A stretch of 64,000 bases of DNA from Burkholderia sp. (GCA_031253835.1 JAIRVP010000010.1:17662-81661), one strand, 5' to 3'. Shown: positions 45,149 through 54,856, numbered from the stretch's first letter. Numbers and translations: made by a program. Notes: generated by a model not told the origin, from the letters alone.

Positions 45149-46459
45149 TCAGTGTGCGTCCTTCACGTCCTTCGCATCCTTCGAGAACTGCACGGCGATC
45201 GCGCCGAGCACGCAGATCGCCGCGACGTACACGACCGGTGCGAGCGGGTTCGACTTCATCATCAACGACACGATCACCGGCGTGAGGCCGCCGAAGATCG
45301 CATACGCGACGTTGTACGAGAACGAGATGCCCGAGAAGCGCACGACGGCCGGGAAGCTCTTGACCATCACGAACGGCACCGCGCCGATCGTACCGACCAT
45401 GAAGCCCGCGATCCCGTAGTAGAGCGGCAGCGTCGACGCGTCGGCCGCGACCTGCACGAACAGCAGGTAGTAGCACGCGGCGAGCCCGATGCCGCCGATG
45501 CCGAGCACGCGCTTCGCGCCGATCATGCCCGCGAGCGAACCGGCGGTGATGCAGCCGGCCGTCAGGCACAGCGTCGCGACGCTGTTCGCGAACAGCGTCG
45601 TCGCGGGTGTCAGGTGGAACTGCTTCTGCAGCAGCGCGGGCGTCATCAGGATCACGACGACGATCGCGGCCGACAGCATCCACGTGAGCAGCATCGACAC
45701 GATCACCGCGCGACCGTGGTCGCGCAGCACGGCCTTCAGCGGAATCTCGGCCGCGAGCGCCTTCTTCGCCTTCATTTCGGCGAACACCGGCGTTTCGTGC
45801 AGCCAGCGGCGCAGGTACACGGAGAACAGCCCGAACACGCCGCCCAGCAGGAACGGGATGCGCCACGCGAACGCGCCGACTTCGGCGGCCGAGTAGCGGC
45901 TGTTGATGCCGGCCGCGACGAGCGAGCCGAGCAGGATGCCGGCCGTGAGGCCCGCGGTCAGCGTGCCGCAGGCGTAGCCGATGTGGCGCGACGGCACGTG
46001 CTCGGACACGAACACCCACGCGCCCGGCACTTCGCCGCCGACCGCCGCGCCCTGCAGCACGCGGAACAGCAGCAGCAACACCGGCGCGAGGATGCCGATC
46101 GTGTCGTAGGTCGGCAGCAGGCCCATCAGCAGCGTCGGCACCGACATCATCAGCACGCTCAGCGTGAACATCCGCTTGCGGCCGAACAGGTCGCCGAAGT
46201 GCGCCATGATCACGCCGCCGAGCGGGCGCGCGAGATAGCCGGCCGCGAAGATGCCGAACGTCTGCAACTGGCGCAGCCAGTCGGGAATGTCGTGCGGGAA
46301 GAAGAGCTGTCCTATCGCCGGCGCGAAGAACACGAAGATGATGAAGTCGTAGAACTCGAGGGCGCCGCCGAGTGCGGCAAGGCCAAGGGTCTTGTAGTCG
46401 CTGCGCGTGAGCGCGCGTTCGGCGGCGCGAGGCACGCCGCTCAATTCGGAAGCTTGCAT
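45149..46459 (-). CDS. MHS-family MFS transporter
   Basis: This 436-residue transporter has twelve predicted helices and the metabolite:H+ symporter hallmarks: GALEFYDFIIFVFFAPAIGQ, ARPLGGVIMAHFGDLFGRKR and GLFSVYLRRWLHETPVF. The family includes ShiA, KgtP and ProP; the substrate here cannot be assigned. The start at 46459 gives the family N-terminus, though no strong ribosome site is visible. It reads the same way as the binding-protein gene 325 bases upstream, but an operon is unlikely at that distance. Confidence 0.85.
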   Translation of the reverse strand: MQASELSGVPRAAERALTRSDYKTLGLAALGGALEFYDFIIFVFFAPAIGQLFFPHDIPDWLRQLQTFGIFAAGYLARPLGGVIMAHFGDLFGRKRMFTLSVLMMSVPTLLMGLLPTYDTIGILAPVLLLLFRVLQGAAVGGEVPGAWVFVSEHVPSRHIGYACGTLTAGLTAGILLGSLVAAGINSRYSAAEVGAFAWRIPFLLGGVFGLFSVYLRRWLHETPVFAEMKAKKALAAEIPLKAVLRDHGRAVIVSMLLTWMLSAAIVVVILMTPALLQKQFHLTPATTLFANSVATLCLTAGCITAGSLAGMIGAKRVLGIGGIGLAACYYLLFVQVAADASTLPLYYGIAGFMVGTIGAVPFVMVKSFPAVVRFSGISFSYNVAYAIFGGLTPVIVSLMMKSNPLAPVVYVAAICVLGAIAVQFSKDAKDVKDAH

Positions 46460-46783
46460 GGTCAGGACGATCGGTTTTCGAATGTTGTTGTCGGTGCTGC
46501 GTCTCCAGGGCCCGCTATCGGCATGGACTGACAAGGCGCGGCTTGCATCGTCGAAGCGTGCCGCGTGCCGGGTGAGGCACGAAACACGCGCCGCCGCACC
46601 GGGATGGGGCGCGGCGGAGACGAAGCGTCAAAGCGGGTTGGGGGATTCTACAGGAGCGCGAAATGCCTGCGCGCGAGTGTGCGCCGGGGACGGCTTCGGG
46701 CCATGCAGCCGAAGCGTGCGCGGCGCGGGCGGCCGGCGAGCCGCCCGCGCGCCGTGCGAGAGGGAGGTTGCGTATCGGCCGGT
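46460..46783. other. Intergenic region between binding-protein and MFS genes
   Basis: No gene is supported. An 11-bp GC-rich hairpin (GCGCGGGCGGC, 46723-46733, complement 46740-46750) and a second one (GCTTCGG with CCGAAGC, near 46687-46715) may end the leftward binding-protein transcript. ATTCTA at 46645-46650 reads TAGAAT on the minus strand and could be the -10 of the MFS gene. Confidence 0.5.
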
Positions 46784-47926
46784 TCAGTTGCCGGCGATCG
46801 TGTCGACCGGCTTGAACGCGCCGTGCTCGACCTTGTAGATCGTCACCGGCGCATCCCTCAGGTCGCCCTTCGTGTCGTACGCGATGCTCGGCGCCGACAC
46901 GCCCTTGACCGACACCTTGCCGAGATACGGCGTGTACACCTTCGGATCGGTCGAGTTCGCGTCCTTCATCGCGGTGAGCAGCGCGATCGTGCCGTCATAC
47001 GCGTACGGCGAGTACGTGATCACGTCTTCGTTGAAGCGCGCCTTGTAGCGTGCCGCGTAGCCGGAGAAGCCCGGCATCTTTTCCTTCGGCAGCCCGCCCA
47101 TGTAGACGATCGCGCCCTCGGCCGCGTCGCCGCCGACCTTCAGGAACGTCGGCGAGCGCGACATCTCGCCCGTCACGAAGGCCGACTTCATCCCGAGCTG
47201 GCGCATCTTGCGGATCATCGGCGACGATTGCGCGTCGCCGCCGCCGTAGAAGATCGCGTCCGGATTGACGCCCTTCAGGTTGGTCAGGATCGCGGAGAAA
47301 TCGAGCGCCTTGTCGTTCGTGAAGTCGCGCTTGACGATCGTGCCGCCGGCCGCTTCCACGGCCTTTGCGAATTCGTCGGCGATGCCCTGGCCGTAGGCCG
47401 TGCGGTCGTCGATGATCGCGATGCGCTTGAAGCGCAGCGTCTTCACCGCGTAGGTGCCGACGATGCGGCCGGCCTGCGCGTCGCTCGTCAGCAGCCGGTA
47501 GGTCGTCTTGTAGCCGCGCGCCGTGTATTGCGGCGACGTCGCCATCGAGATCTGCGGCAGCCCCGCGCGATCGTACAGGTCGGATGCCGGAATGCTGGTG
47601 CCCGAGTTGAAGTGGCCGATGATCCCGCGGACGTTGTCGTCGATCAGCCGCTGCGCGACGGTCGTACCGGTGCGCGGGTCGGCCTGGTCGTCCTGCGAAT
47701 CGAGCTGGAACGTGACCGGCTTGCCGCCGATCGTCGGATGCGTCGCGTTGAAATCGGCGATCGCGAGCTGCACGCCCTTCTGCATGTCCGTGCCGTAATT
47801 CGACTGCGGGCCGGTCAGCGGTGCGGCGAAACCGATCTTGACGACGTCGGCGGCGATGGCGTGCGCGCCCGACAGTGCGCAGGCAGCGGCCAGCGCGACG
47901 TGCGATACCTTCAGCTTCACTTTCAC
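46784..47926 (-). CDS. Branched-chain amino-acid type ABC substrate-binding protein
   Basis: This 380-residue periplasmic binding protein of the LivK/LivJ family starts at GTG with a signal peptide (VALAAACALSGAHAIAAD). The core is clear: VKIGFAAPLTGPQSNYGTDM, GIIGHFNSGTSIPASDLYDR and KRIAIIDDRTAYGQGIADEF. No permease or ATPase gene is nearby, so it must work with a transporter encoded elsewhere or is an orphan. The ligand could be leucine-type amino acids, amides or aromatic acids. It is divergent from a PAS-AraC regulator across 623 bases. Confidence 0.88.
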   Translation of the reverse strand: MKVKLKVSHVALAAACALSGAHAIAADVVKIGFAAPLTGPQSNYGTDMQKGVQLAIADFNATHPTIGGKPVTFQLDSQDDQADPRTGTTVAQRLIDDNVRGIIGHFNSGTSIPASDLYDRAGLPQISMATSPQYTARGYKTTYRLLTSDAQAGRIVGTYAVKTLRFKRIAIIDDRTAYGQGIADEFAKAVEAAGGTIVKRDFTNDKALDFSAILTNLKGVNPDAIFYGGGDAQSSPMIRKMRQLGMKSAFVTGEMSRSPTFLKVGGDAAEGAIVYMGGLPKEKMPGFSGYAARYKARFNEDVITYSPYAYDGTIALLTAMKDANSTDPKVYTPYLGKVSVKGVSAPSIAYDTKGDLRDAPVTIYKVEHGAFKPVDTIAGN

Positions 47927-48549
47927 TTCCCCTTGATGGCGTGGTTGGGCCGCCGCCGGCCTGCGGGCCGGCGCCGGTAAGCCGGGCGAGACGGTTCGGT
48001 CGGCAGGCCGATGCGAGGCCCGTGCAGGCTCGCCGCGTGCTGCCCGCGCTGTGCCGGAATCGGCGTGCGCGCCGACGGGTGCGGCGGGCCGTGCATGCCG
48101 ATTGCAGCAGCGGCGGGATGTCGTCTCGTGACCGTGAAGCGAAGTCTAGGTAGCGAAAATGCGGGCGTCTTGCGCGTTCGGTGCGCAGCCGGCGACGATA
48201 TCGGCATATCGTCGATAACCCTGATATATGCTGAAATCGTCATGCCGGATGCGCAATCGCGCCAAGACGCGGGGCGTGCGCATTTTTAGGATGGTGGATT
48301 CGGGCGCGCGTTGCAGTGTGTGTCGATGCGGCAAGCCGGCGGCAATGGCGGCGTGGCCGCAGCCGGCGGCGCACGCGTGTCGCAGTCGTTGCGCATGCAA
48401 CCTGTGTCGCCGGCCGATGCAGGCCGATCGCGGTGCGCGATGCGACTGTCCGGACACCGCCTGCATGCTTGCCTCGCACCCGGCGCGCCGCAATCGAAGG
48501 GGCGCTTCTATAATCGACGCCATCTGCCACTCGCTTCGCGGTTGCCGGG
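47927..48549. promoter_or_regulatory. Long divergent intergenic region with nested palindromes
   Basis: I find no supportable gene in these 623 bases; open frames here have no ribosome site and no family motif. An AT-richer island at 48190-48250 carries GACGATA-TCGGCA-TATCGTC (48194-48213), and overlapping it TATCGTCGATA (48207-48217), a perfect 11-base palindrome. GATATATGC follows. These are candidate operators for the flanking divergent genes. A small RNA cannot be excluded. Confidence 0.45.
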
Positions 48550-49344
48550 ATGACGACCTTGCTTGCCGTACCGCCCATGAGCCTGTCCGAACCGTTGCGC
48601 TACCAGCCCGACAACGCCGATCTCGGCGCGATGCTCGCGCACTTCCGCCTGCTCGAACCGGTGTTCGACGCGCTGCCGGACGTCGCGTTCTTCGTGAAGG
48701 ATGCGAGCGGCCGCTACGCGATCGTCAATCGCACGCTGGCGCTGCGCTGCGGCTACAAGGACAAGCGCGACCTGCTCGGCAAGACGGCCGACGAAGTGTT
48801 TCCGCGTCGCTTCGGCCGCAGCTATTTCGAGCAGGACATGGCGACGATCAACGCCGGCCAGCAACTGATGGACCAGCTCGAGCTGCACCTGTATCCGGGC
48901 CGCCAGCCGGGCTGGTGCCTGACCTGCAAGGAGCCGCTGCGCGACGCCGCGGGCAGGGTGGTCGGCCTCGCGGGCATCTCGCGCGACCTGAAGGCGCACG
49001 AGGGATCGCACCCGGCGTACAGCCGGCTCGCCGACGTGGTCCAGCACATCCAGGATCACTACGTGCAGCCGCTGAACCTGAAGCAGCTTGCGCAGATGGC
49101 CGGGATGTCGGTCGCGCAGCTCGAACGCTACTTCCACAAGGTGTTCCACCTGACGCCGCGCCAGGTGCTGCTGAAGACGCGGCTCGATGCGGCCACCGCG
49201 CTGCTCGTCACGCACGACAAGGTCACCGACGTCGCGGCGCTATGCGGCTATACGGATCACAGCGCGTTCACGCGCCAGTTCAAGGCGACGGTCGGCGTGA
49301 CGCCGACGGAATACCGGTTGATGCTGCAGGAACGGGCAGGGTGA
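48550..49344 (+). CDS. PAS-domain AraC-family regulator
   Basis: This 264-residue protein has a PAS sensor domain (about residues 35-150: FDALPDVAFFVKDASGRYAI, VNRTLALRCGYKDKRDLLGK) and a C-terminal AraC double helix-turn-helix (about 165-260: HYVQPLNLKQLAQMAGMSVA, DVAALCGYTDHSAFTRQFKA). The PAS domain replaces the usual sugar-binding cupin. ATG codons at 48550 and 48577 are both possible. It may control the divergent binding-protein gene; the ligand is unknown. Confidence 0.85.
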   Translation: MTTLLAVPPMSLSEPLRYQPDNADLGAMLAHFRLLEPVFDALPDVAFFVKDASGRYAIVNRTLALRCGYKDKRDLLGKTADEVFPRRFGRSYFEQDMATINAGQQLMDQLELHLYPGRQPGWCLTCKEPLRDAAGRVVGLAGISRDLKAHEGSHPAYSRLADVVQHIQDHYVQPLNLKQLAQMAGMSVAQLERYFHKVFHLTPRQVLLKTRLDAATALLVTHDKVTDVAALCGYTDHSAFTRQFKATVGVTPTEYRLMLQERAG

Positions 49345-49385
49345 CGCGATTCGCCGGCCGGGCCGGCGCATCGCGGGGATCGGGG

Positions 49386-49412
49386 TGCTGCGGAGTACTG
49401 CGGAGTACTGCG
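49386..49412. repeat. Short direct repeat TGCGGAGTAC
   Basis: The 10-base unit TGCGGAGTAC occurs twice in tandem, followed by a partial third TGCGG, in the gap between convergent genes. No function is evident. Confidence 0.6.
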
Positions 49413-49442
49413 GGGAAACGGGGAAGCCGTGAAAACGGCGGC

Positions 49443-49706
49443 TCAGCGGTAGCCGAGCCCTTTCAGGACGGCCGTGCCGTTTTCGGTCAGCCGGAAGCTC
49501 GGGGCCGTATCGGGGTCGAGCTTGACCATCTCGACGAGACCGGCTTCCTGCAGCGCAGGCAGTTCGGGTTTGGCGTTCGCGCCGATCGGTGCATGCAGCA
49601 GCACGAGCAGCGTCGCGATTTCATGATGACTGAGCAGGCGGCGCAGCATCGTCTTCTTTGCAGGGGGCGCGGCCGGGCGGCCCGCGGGTGCTTCTACGGC
49701 GCTCAT
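49443..49706 (-). CDS. Small winged-helix-like protein
   Basis: This 87-residue protein is unnamed to me. Residues about 20-87 look like a winged helix (MLRRLLSHHEIATLLVLLHA, LPALQEAGLVEMVKLD, FRLTENGTAVLKGLGYR), with an Ala/Pro-rich N-terminus. AGGAGG a few bases before the ATG at 49706 gives a strong start. No transport or enzyme partner is next to it. It could be a small DNA-binding or adaptor protein. Confidence 0.7.
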   Translation of the reverse strand: MSAVEAPAGRPAAPPAKKTMLRRLLSHHEIATLLVLLHAPIGANAKPELPALQEAGLVEMVKLDPDTAPSFRLTENGTAVLKGLGYR

Positions 49707-49995
49707 CGCTTTCCTCCTTTTCGAGATAACCATCGGGTACTGGTTGCGGATGGTGCCGTCGAAGACTTAAGCGATTCTTAAAACCGTGGCGGCCGGACGG
49801 ATGCTGCGCTGCGGTACGGGTTACGGGATGTAACGTCATACGCGGCGCGGCTCCCGGCCCGATCGCGGCGAGCCGCGCGGGCGGGTCCGCGGCGGCCGGA
49901 TTCACCACGATGGTGCGTCAATGAATGTGGATTTTTGTGCCGGACGCGAGACACCGGCACGGTCCAGCCCTCAACCGCGGATTTTCATCCATTCC

Positions 49996-51888
49996 TTATT
50001 TCCTGCGCTGCGCCTGTGCGGCGAGCCGCACGGCCGCGTTCGTCGCGCCGTAACCGTCGTATCCGCCGCGCCGCTCGACGATCTCGAGCGAGAAGCGGTT
50101 GTCGACCAGTTCCGTATACGCGTGCAGGAATTCGCCGCCGTGCTCGTCGCGGTCGTACAGCAGGTGGTGCGCGCTCAGCGTGTCGATCAGTTCGTCCGGC
50201 AGCGCATAGCGCGCGGCGAGATCGTCGTAGTAATTGGGCGGAATGCGCAGGAACGGCACACCGTCGGCCGCGAACGCAGCGACCGTCTTCACGATGTCGT
50301 CCGTGCGGAACGCGACGTGGTTCAGCCCCGTGCCGTGGTAGCGGTCGAGCGATTCGGCAACGGCCGTATGGCGATCGACCGACGCATTCAGCGCGATCCG
50401 CACCGAGCCGTCGGCGCTGCGCACCGCGCGGCTGCGCATCAGCCCGTACGGGTCGGGCACGAGCCAGCTACGCTCGGCCTCGAAGCCGAACGCCGTCTTG
50501 AAGAACAGGATCCACGTGTCGAGTGCGTCGGCCGGCAGCGCGAGGCACACATGGTCGATGCCCGTCAGCGGGCCGACTTCGCTCGGGCCGTCGATGTCGG
50601 TCAGCACGAAGTCCGATTCGTACAGCGTCGGCGCGTTCGGCGCTTCGTCGACGAAATATTCGAGGCTGCCGTCCGGCGCCTGCACGCTCGGCAGCACGCG
50701 CTCGTTCGGCCCGACGCGGCCCGAGAACGGCGCGTAGCCGAAGCCGGCCGCGCGTTCGAACGCCACTTTCGCGTCGTCGACGCGGAATGCCGACGCGCAC
50801 AGCGACAGCCCGTGCTGCTGGAAGAACGCATCGGCGAACGAGTCGCGCTCGGCGTTCAGCACGATCGACGCGGCGCCGTGCTGGAACAGCGTCACGTCCT
50901 TCGACCGATGCCGGCCGGCGAGCCGGAAGCGCATCCGGCCGAGCCATTCGCCGACGGTCGCCGCCGCCTGCGCGTCGACCGCGAACTCGATGAACTGGAA
51001 CCCGACGTGCGCGGGCGGCGCCGGCGGCGCGAACAGCGGCTGGCCGGCGGCCGGCGCGCGGCCGTCCTGCGCGAGCCGCGTGCGTGTCAGTTCTTCCAGA
51101 TGGAGCAGCGAGCGATGGCCGTCGGCGGCCGTGATCGCGGTCGGCGCCGCGCGGAAACCGTCGTTGAAGATCTCGAGCGACAGCGGCCCCGTATAGCCCG
51201 ACTCGATCACCCGCGCGGTGAAGCGCGCGAGGTCGAAGTCGCCCTGGCCCGGGAACGAGCGGTAATGGCGACTCCATTCGAGCACGTCCATCGCGAGCTT
51301 CGGCGCGTCGGCGATCTGCACGAACGCGATCCGGTCGCCGGGGATCTCGGCGATCGCATCCGGCGAATCGTCGAGCGACAGCGTGTGGAAGCTGTCGAGC
51401 GCGAGGCCGAGGTGCGGGCTGTTCACCGCATTCACGAGTGTCCACGCATGGCCGTAGCGCTTCACGACGCGGCCCCATGCGAGCGCTTCGTACGCGGCGA
51501 TCACGCCGGCCTGCCGCGCCGCTTCGGCGAGTGCGCCAAGCTGGTCGACGAGCAGCCCGTCGTCCGCGATCGTGTCGGCCGACACATTGCTGCAGACGAG
51601 GATGCGGTCGGTGCCGAGCGCATGCATCACGTCGAACTTGCGCTTGATCCGCTCGAGGTTGCGCGCGAGCTGGGCCGCGCTGACGCCCTCGAAGTCGCGA
51701 AACGGCTGGAACAGCACGATGTCGAGGCCGAGATCGGCGGCCATGCGCCGGACGTCGGCCGGCGATCCGTCGAAGTAGACGAGGTCGTTTTCGAAGATTT
51801 CGACGCCGTCGAAGCCTGCTGCCTGGATGGCGGCGAGTTTCTCGGCGAGCGTGCCGGACAGTGACACGGTGGCGATCGAACGCTGCAT
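49996..51888 (-). CDS. quiC: Bifunctional-type 3-dehydroshikimate dehydratase QuiC
   Basis: This 630-residue fusion has an N-terminal TIM-barrel xylose-isomerase-like domain (about 1-280; SGTLAEKLAAIQAAGFDGVE, HLGLALDSFHTL) that converts 3-dehydroshikimate to protocatechuate. The C-terminal half resembles 4-hydroxyphenylpyruvate dioxygenase (about 300-620; GIDHVCLALPAD, GTGLNHVAFRTDDIVKTVAA). The same two-domain form is known in Pseudomonas QuiC. AGGAA precedes the ATG at 51888. It is divergent from aroQ-aroE-MFS, forming a complete quinate/shikimate catabolic locus. Confidence 0.9.
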   Translation of the reverse strand: MQRSIATVSLSGTLAEKLAAIQAAGFDGVEIFENDLVYFDGSPADVRRMAADLGLDIVLFQPFRDFEGVSAAQLARNLERIKRKFDVMHALGTDRILVCSNVSADTIADDGLLVDQLGALAEAARQAGVIAAYEALAWGRVVKRYGHAWTLVNAVNSPHLGLALDSFHTLSLDDSPDAIAEIPGDRIAFVQIADAPKLAMDVLEWSRHYRSFPGQGDFDLARFTARVIESGYTGPLSLEIFNDGFRAAPTAITAADGHRSLLHLEELTRTRLAQDGRAPAAGQPLFAPPAPPAHVGFQFIEFAVDAQAAATVGEWLGRMRFRLAGRHRSKDVTLFQHGAASIVLNAERDSFADAFFQQHGLSLCASAFRVDDAKVAFERAAGFGYAPFSGRVGPNERVLPSVQAPDGSLEYFVDEAPNAPTLYESDFVLTDIDGPSEVGPLTGIDHVCLALPADALDTWILFFKTAFGFEAERSWLVPDPYGLMRSRAVRSADGSVRIALNASVDRHTAVAESLDRYHGTGLNHVAFRTDDIVKTVAAFAADGVPFLRIPPNYYDDLAARYALPDELIDTLSAHHLLYDRDEHGGEFLHAYTELVDNRFSLEIVERRGGYDGYGATNAAVRLAAQAQRRK

Positions 51889-52002
51889 GGCGATTCCTGC
51901 GGATGAGCGGGGCATGGCGTCGGTCGAACCGGCCCTGAATGAACCAGTCGTTGAGTCCCGGGCGCACGCCATATCCCGAATTTACTGGGCTGGTGGTGCG
52001 TA

Positions 52003-52035
52003 TTGTACAAACTAACTAGGTGGTACAAATTAGCG
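52003..52035. promoter_or_regulatory. Repeated operator-like sites between quiC and aroQ
   Basis: GTACAAACTAACT (52005-52017) and GTACAAATTAGCG (52023-52035) are direct repeats 18 bases apart. TTGTAC (52003-52008) and GTACAA (52023-52028) also form an inverted pair. The site lies in the divergent control region and probably binds a regulator that responds to quinate, shikimate or protocatechuate. No regulator gene is adjacent. Confidence 0.5.
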
Positions 52036-52144
52036 AAAACCCGAAAAGACAGCGCGCTTTCACGGGCGCACACTAGCGCCAAATTCCGATGTCTTTGGGG
52101 CGAGGCCGGTCACGGTCCGCCCCTGTTTTAGGAGCAGAATCATC

Positions 52145-52600
52145 ATGAGCAAGCACAAGGTACTGGTGCTGAACGGCCCGAACCTGAACCTGCTGGGGAC
52201 GCGCGAGCCCCATATCTACGGCGCGGAAACACTCGCCGACGTCGAGCAGCGCTGCCGCACGGCAGGCGAGGCGCTCGGGCTGGAGATCGCGTTCCGCCAG
52301 TCGAATGCCGAGCATCAGCTGATCGACTGGCTGCACGCCGCACGCGTCGACACGGACGGCATCGTGATCAACCCGGCCGCCTATACGCATACGTCGGTCG
52401 CGCTGGCCGACGCGCTTTCCGCGATCGCGAAGCCGGTGATCGAAGTGCATATCTCGAACGTGCATCGCCGCGAGGCGTTCCGCCACCATTCGTATGTGTC
52501 GGCGGTCGCCGAAGCCGTGATCTGCGGCTGCGGCACCGAAGGCTATGTGTTCGCGCTGCAGCGTCTGGCGACGCTGTTCGCGCAGGGAGCCGCACGATGA
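52145..52600 (+). CDS. aroQ: Type II 3-dehydroquinate dehydratase
   Basis: This 151-residue type II enzyme shows the signature [20 protein letters not shown] with catalytic Arg20 and Tyr25, and later [20 protein letters not shown] with the catalytic His. It dehydrates 3-dehydroquinate to 3-dehydroshikimate. In this cluster it is probably the catabolic copy feeding QuiC. An AGGAG lies before the ATG, and the stop overlaps aroE by 4 bases. Confidence 0.93.
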   Translation: MSKHKVLVLNGPNLNLLGTREPHIYGAETLADVEQRCRTAGEALGLEIAFRQSNAEHQLIDWLHAARVDTDGIVINPAAYTHTSVALADALSAIAKPVIEVHISNVHRREAFRHHSYVSAVAEAVICGCGTEGYVFALQRLATLFAQGAAR

Positions 52601-53451
52601 GCCGCCCGTCGTTTCTGATCGGCCTGATCGGCCAGGGCATCGGCGGTTCGCTGTCGCCCGCGATGCACGAGGAAGAAGGTTTCCGCCAGGGGTTCGGCTA
52701 CGTGTACCGGCGCATCGATCTCGATGCGCTCGGCGTGACCGTCGACGCACTGCCGCAACTGCTCGATGCCGCGCAGCGGATGGGCTACAACGGGCTGAAC
52801 ATCACGCACCCGTGCAAGCAGCGCGTGATCGAACACCTCGACGCGCTGTCGGACGACGCGCGCGCGCTCGGCGCGGTGAACACCGTGCTGTTCAAGGACG
52901 GCAAGCGGATCGGCCACAACACCGACTGGTCGGGTTTCGCGAAATCGTTCCGCCGCGGGTTGCCCGACGCGAAGCTCGACAGCGTCGTCCAGCTCGGCGC
53001 GGGCGGTGCCGGTGCGGCCGTCGCGCACGCGGCGCTGCAGATGGGCGCGGCCGAACTGACGATCTTCGATGTCGACGGCACGCGCGCCGCCGCGCTGGCA
53101 GGCGAACTGCAGCAACGCTTCCCCGCCGCACGGGTCGTGCCTGGCGGCGATCTCGCGGCCGCGATGCGCGCCGCGACGGGCCTGATCCACGCAACGCCGA
53201 CCGGCATGGCCAAGCATCCGGGCCTGCCGCTGCCGGCCGAGCTGCTCCACGCGGGCATGTGGGTGGCCGACATCGTGTATTTCCCGCTCGAAACCGAACT
53301 GATCCACGCCGCGCGCGCGGCCGGCTGCGCCACGCTGCCGGGCGGCGGGATGGCCGTCTATCAGGCCGTCGACGCGTTCGAGATCTTCACCGGACGCACG
53401 CCCGACGCCGAGCGGATGTTCGATCACTTTCAGTCGCTCGTCGCGCGCTGA
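52597..53451 (+). CDS. aroE: Quinate/shikimate dehydrogenase
   Basis: This 284-residue protein of the AroE family has [15 protein letters not shown], the substrate motif [10 protein letters not shown] with catalytic Lys74, and NTDWSGF with Asp110. The dinucleotide site [14 protein letters not shown] is followed by IFDVDGTRA, where the Asp favours NAD over [12 protein letters not shown] is like the catabolic enzyme QsuD of Corynebacterium rather than biosynthetic AroE. It would oxidise quinate or shikimate. It is coupled to aroQ (4-base overlap). Confidence 0.88.
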   Translation: MSRPSFLIGLIGQGIGGSLSPAMHEEEGFRQGFGYVYRRIDLDALGVTVDALPQLLDAAQRMGYNGLNITHPCKQRVIEHLDALSDDARALGAVNTVLFKDGKRIGHNTDWSGFAKSFRRGLPDAKLDSVVQLGAGGAGAAVAHAALQMGAAELTIFDVDGTRAAALAGELQQRFPAARVVPGGDLAAAMRAATGLIHATPTGMAKHPGLPLPAELLHAGMWVADIVYFPLETELIHAARAAGCATLPGGGMAVYQAVDAFEIFTGRTPDAERMFDHFQSLVAR

Positions 53452-53483
53452 CCCCTTACAGAAAGAGAGACCAGGAGACGACC

Positions 53484-54824
53484 ATGCAGCACACCACCCA
53501 CACGAGCGCCGCGCCGGCGCAGGCCGGCACGGTCCGGCGCACCTCGGCGCGCTACAAGATTCTCGCGCTGCTCGCGATCGGCACGATGATCAACTATCTC
53601 GACCGCACCGTGCTGGGGGTGGCTGCGCCGCAGCTCACCAAGGAGCTCGGCATCAACGCGGCCGTGATGGGCATCATGTTCTCCGCGTTCTCCTGGACGT
53701 ACGTGGCGGCGCAGGTGCCCGGCGGCCTGTTCCTCGACCGCTTCGGCAGCAAGGTCACCTACTACTGGTCGATGACGCTGTGGTCGCTGTGCACGTTCCT
53801 GCAGGGCTTCGTGCCCGGCGTCGGGACGCTGCTCGCGTGCCGTCTCGGGCTCGGCGTCGCGGAAGCGCCGTGCTTCCCGACCAACAGCCGCGTCGTCGCG
53901 ACGTGGTTCCCGCAGAGCGAGCGCGCGATGGCGACGGGCACCTATACCGTCGGCGAATACATCGGCCTCGCGTTCTTCAGCCCCGTGCTGTTCGCGCTGA
54001 TGGGCGCGTTCGGCTGGCGCTCGCTGTTCTGGGTCGTCGGCGCGGTCGGCATCGTGTTCGGCCTGGTCTGGTGGAAGTTCTATCACGAGCCGCGCAACCA
54101 TCCGGCCGCGAACTCGGAGGAGCTGGCGTATATCGAGGCGGGCGGCGGTCTCGTGCACGGCGTGCGCAAGGACGGCGACAAGGGCGGCAAGGGCGAGCAG
54201 AAGTCGTTCAGCTGGGCGATGGCCGGCCAGCTGCTGAAGAAGCGCCAGCTCGCGGGCATCTGCCTCGGCCAGTTCGCCGGCAACTCGACGCTCGTGTTCT
54301 TCCTGACCTGGTTCCCGACCTACCTTGCCACCGAGCGCCACATGGGCTGGCTGAAGATCGGTTTCTTCGCGGTGATGCCGTTCATCGCCGCGTCGGTCGG
54401 CGTGATGTTCGGCGGGATCTTCTCCGACTGGCTGCTGCGCCGCGGCAAGTCCGCGAACCTCGCGCGCAAGCTGCCGATCATCGCGGGCCTGCTGCTCGCG
54501 TCGACGATCATTCTCGCGAACTACGTGAAGAGCAACGAAGCCGTGATCGCGATCCTGTCGGTCGCGTTCTTCGCGCAAGGGATGGCCGCGCTCGGCTGGA
54601 CGCTCGTGTCGGACATCGCGCCGGACGGCCTGCTCGGCGTGACGGGCGGCATCTTCAACTTCGCGGCGAATCTCGCGGGCATCGTCACGCCGCTGGTCGT
54701 CGGTTTCATCGTCGCGTCGACCGGCTCGTTCGTCGGTGCGCTCGTGTTCATCGGCGTGATCGCGCTGGTCGGTGCGCTGTCGTACATCTTCGTCGTCGGC
54801 GACATCAAGCGGATCGAACTGTAA
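53484..54824 (+). CDS. MFS transporter of the quinate/shikimate cluster
   Basis: This 446-residue transporter of the anion:cation symporter branch has twelve predicted helices: MINYLDRTVLGVAAPQLTKE, FSAFSWTYVAAQVPGGLFLD, and a central charged loop (GVRKDGDKGGKGEQKS). It is third in the aroQ-aroE operon, 32 bases after aroE, with CAGGAGACG before the ATG, so quinate or shikimate import is likely. A terminator follows. Confidence 0.86.
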   Translation: MQHTTHTSAAPAQAGTVRRTSARYKILALLAIGTMINYLDRTVLGVAAPQLTKELGINAAVMGIMFSAFSWTYVAAQVPGGLFLDRFGSKVTYYWSMTLWSLCTFLQGFVPGVGTLLACRLGLGVAEAPCFPTNSRVVATWFPQSERAMATGTYTVGEYIGLAFFSPVLFALMGAFGWRSLFWVVGAVGIVFGLVWWKFYHEPRNHPAANSEELAYIEAGGGLVHGVRKDGDKGGKGEQKSFSWAMAGQLLKKRQLAGICLGQFAGNSTLVFFLTWFPTYLATERHMGWLKIGFFAVMPFIAASVGVMFGGIFSDWLLRRGKSANLARKLPIIAGLLLASTIILANYVKSNEAVIAILSVAFFAQGMAALGWTLVSDIAPDGLLGVTGGIFNFAANLAGIVTPLVVGFIVASTGSFVGALVFIGVIALVGALSYIFVVGDIKRIEL

Positions 54825-54856
54825 GCACCGGCTCCACGCACATTCCGTGCGTTAGT

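Noticed and set aside
48146..48523. Open frames in the 47.9-48.5 kb gap as small genes
   Set aside because: Cys/Arg/His-rich with no motif, no ribosome site, and crossing the palindromic promoter region.
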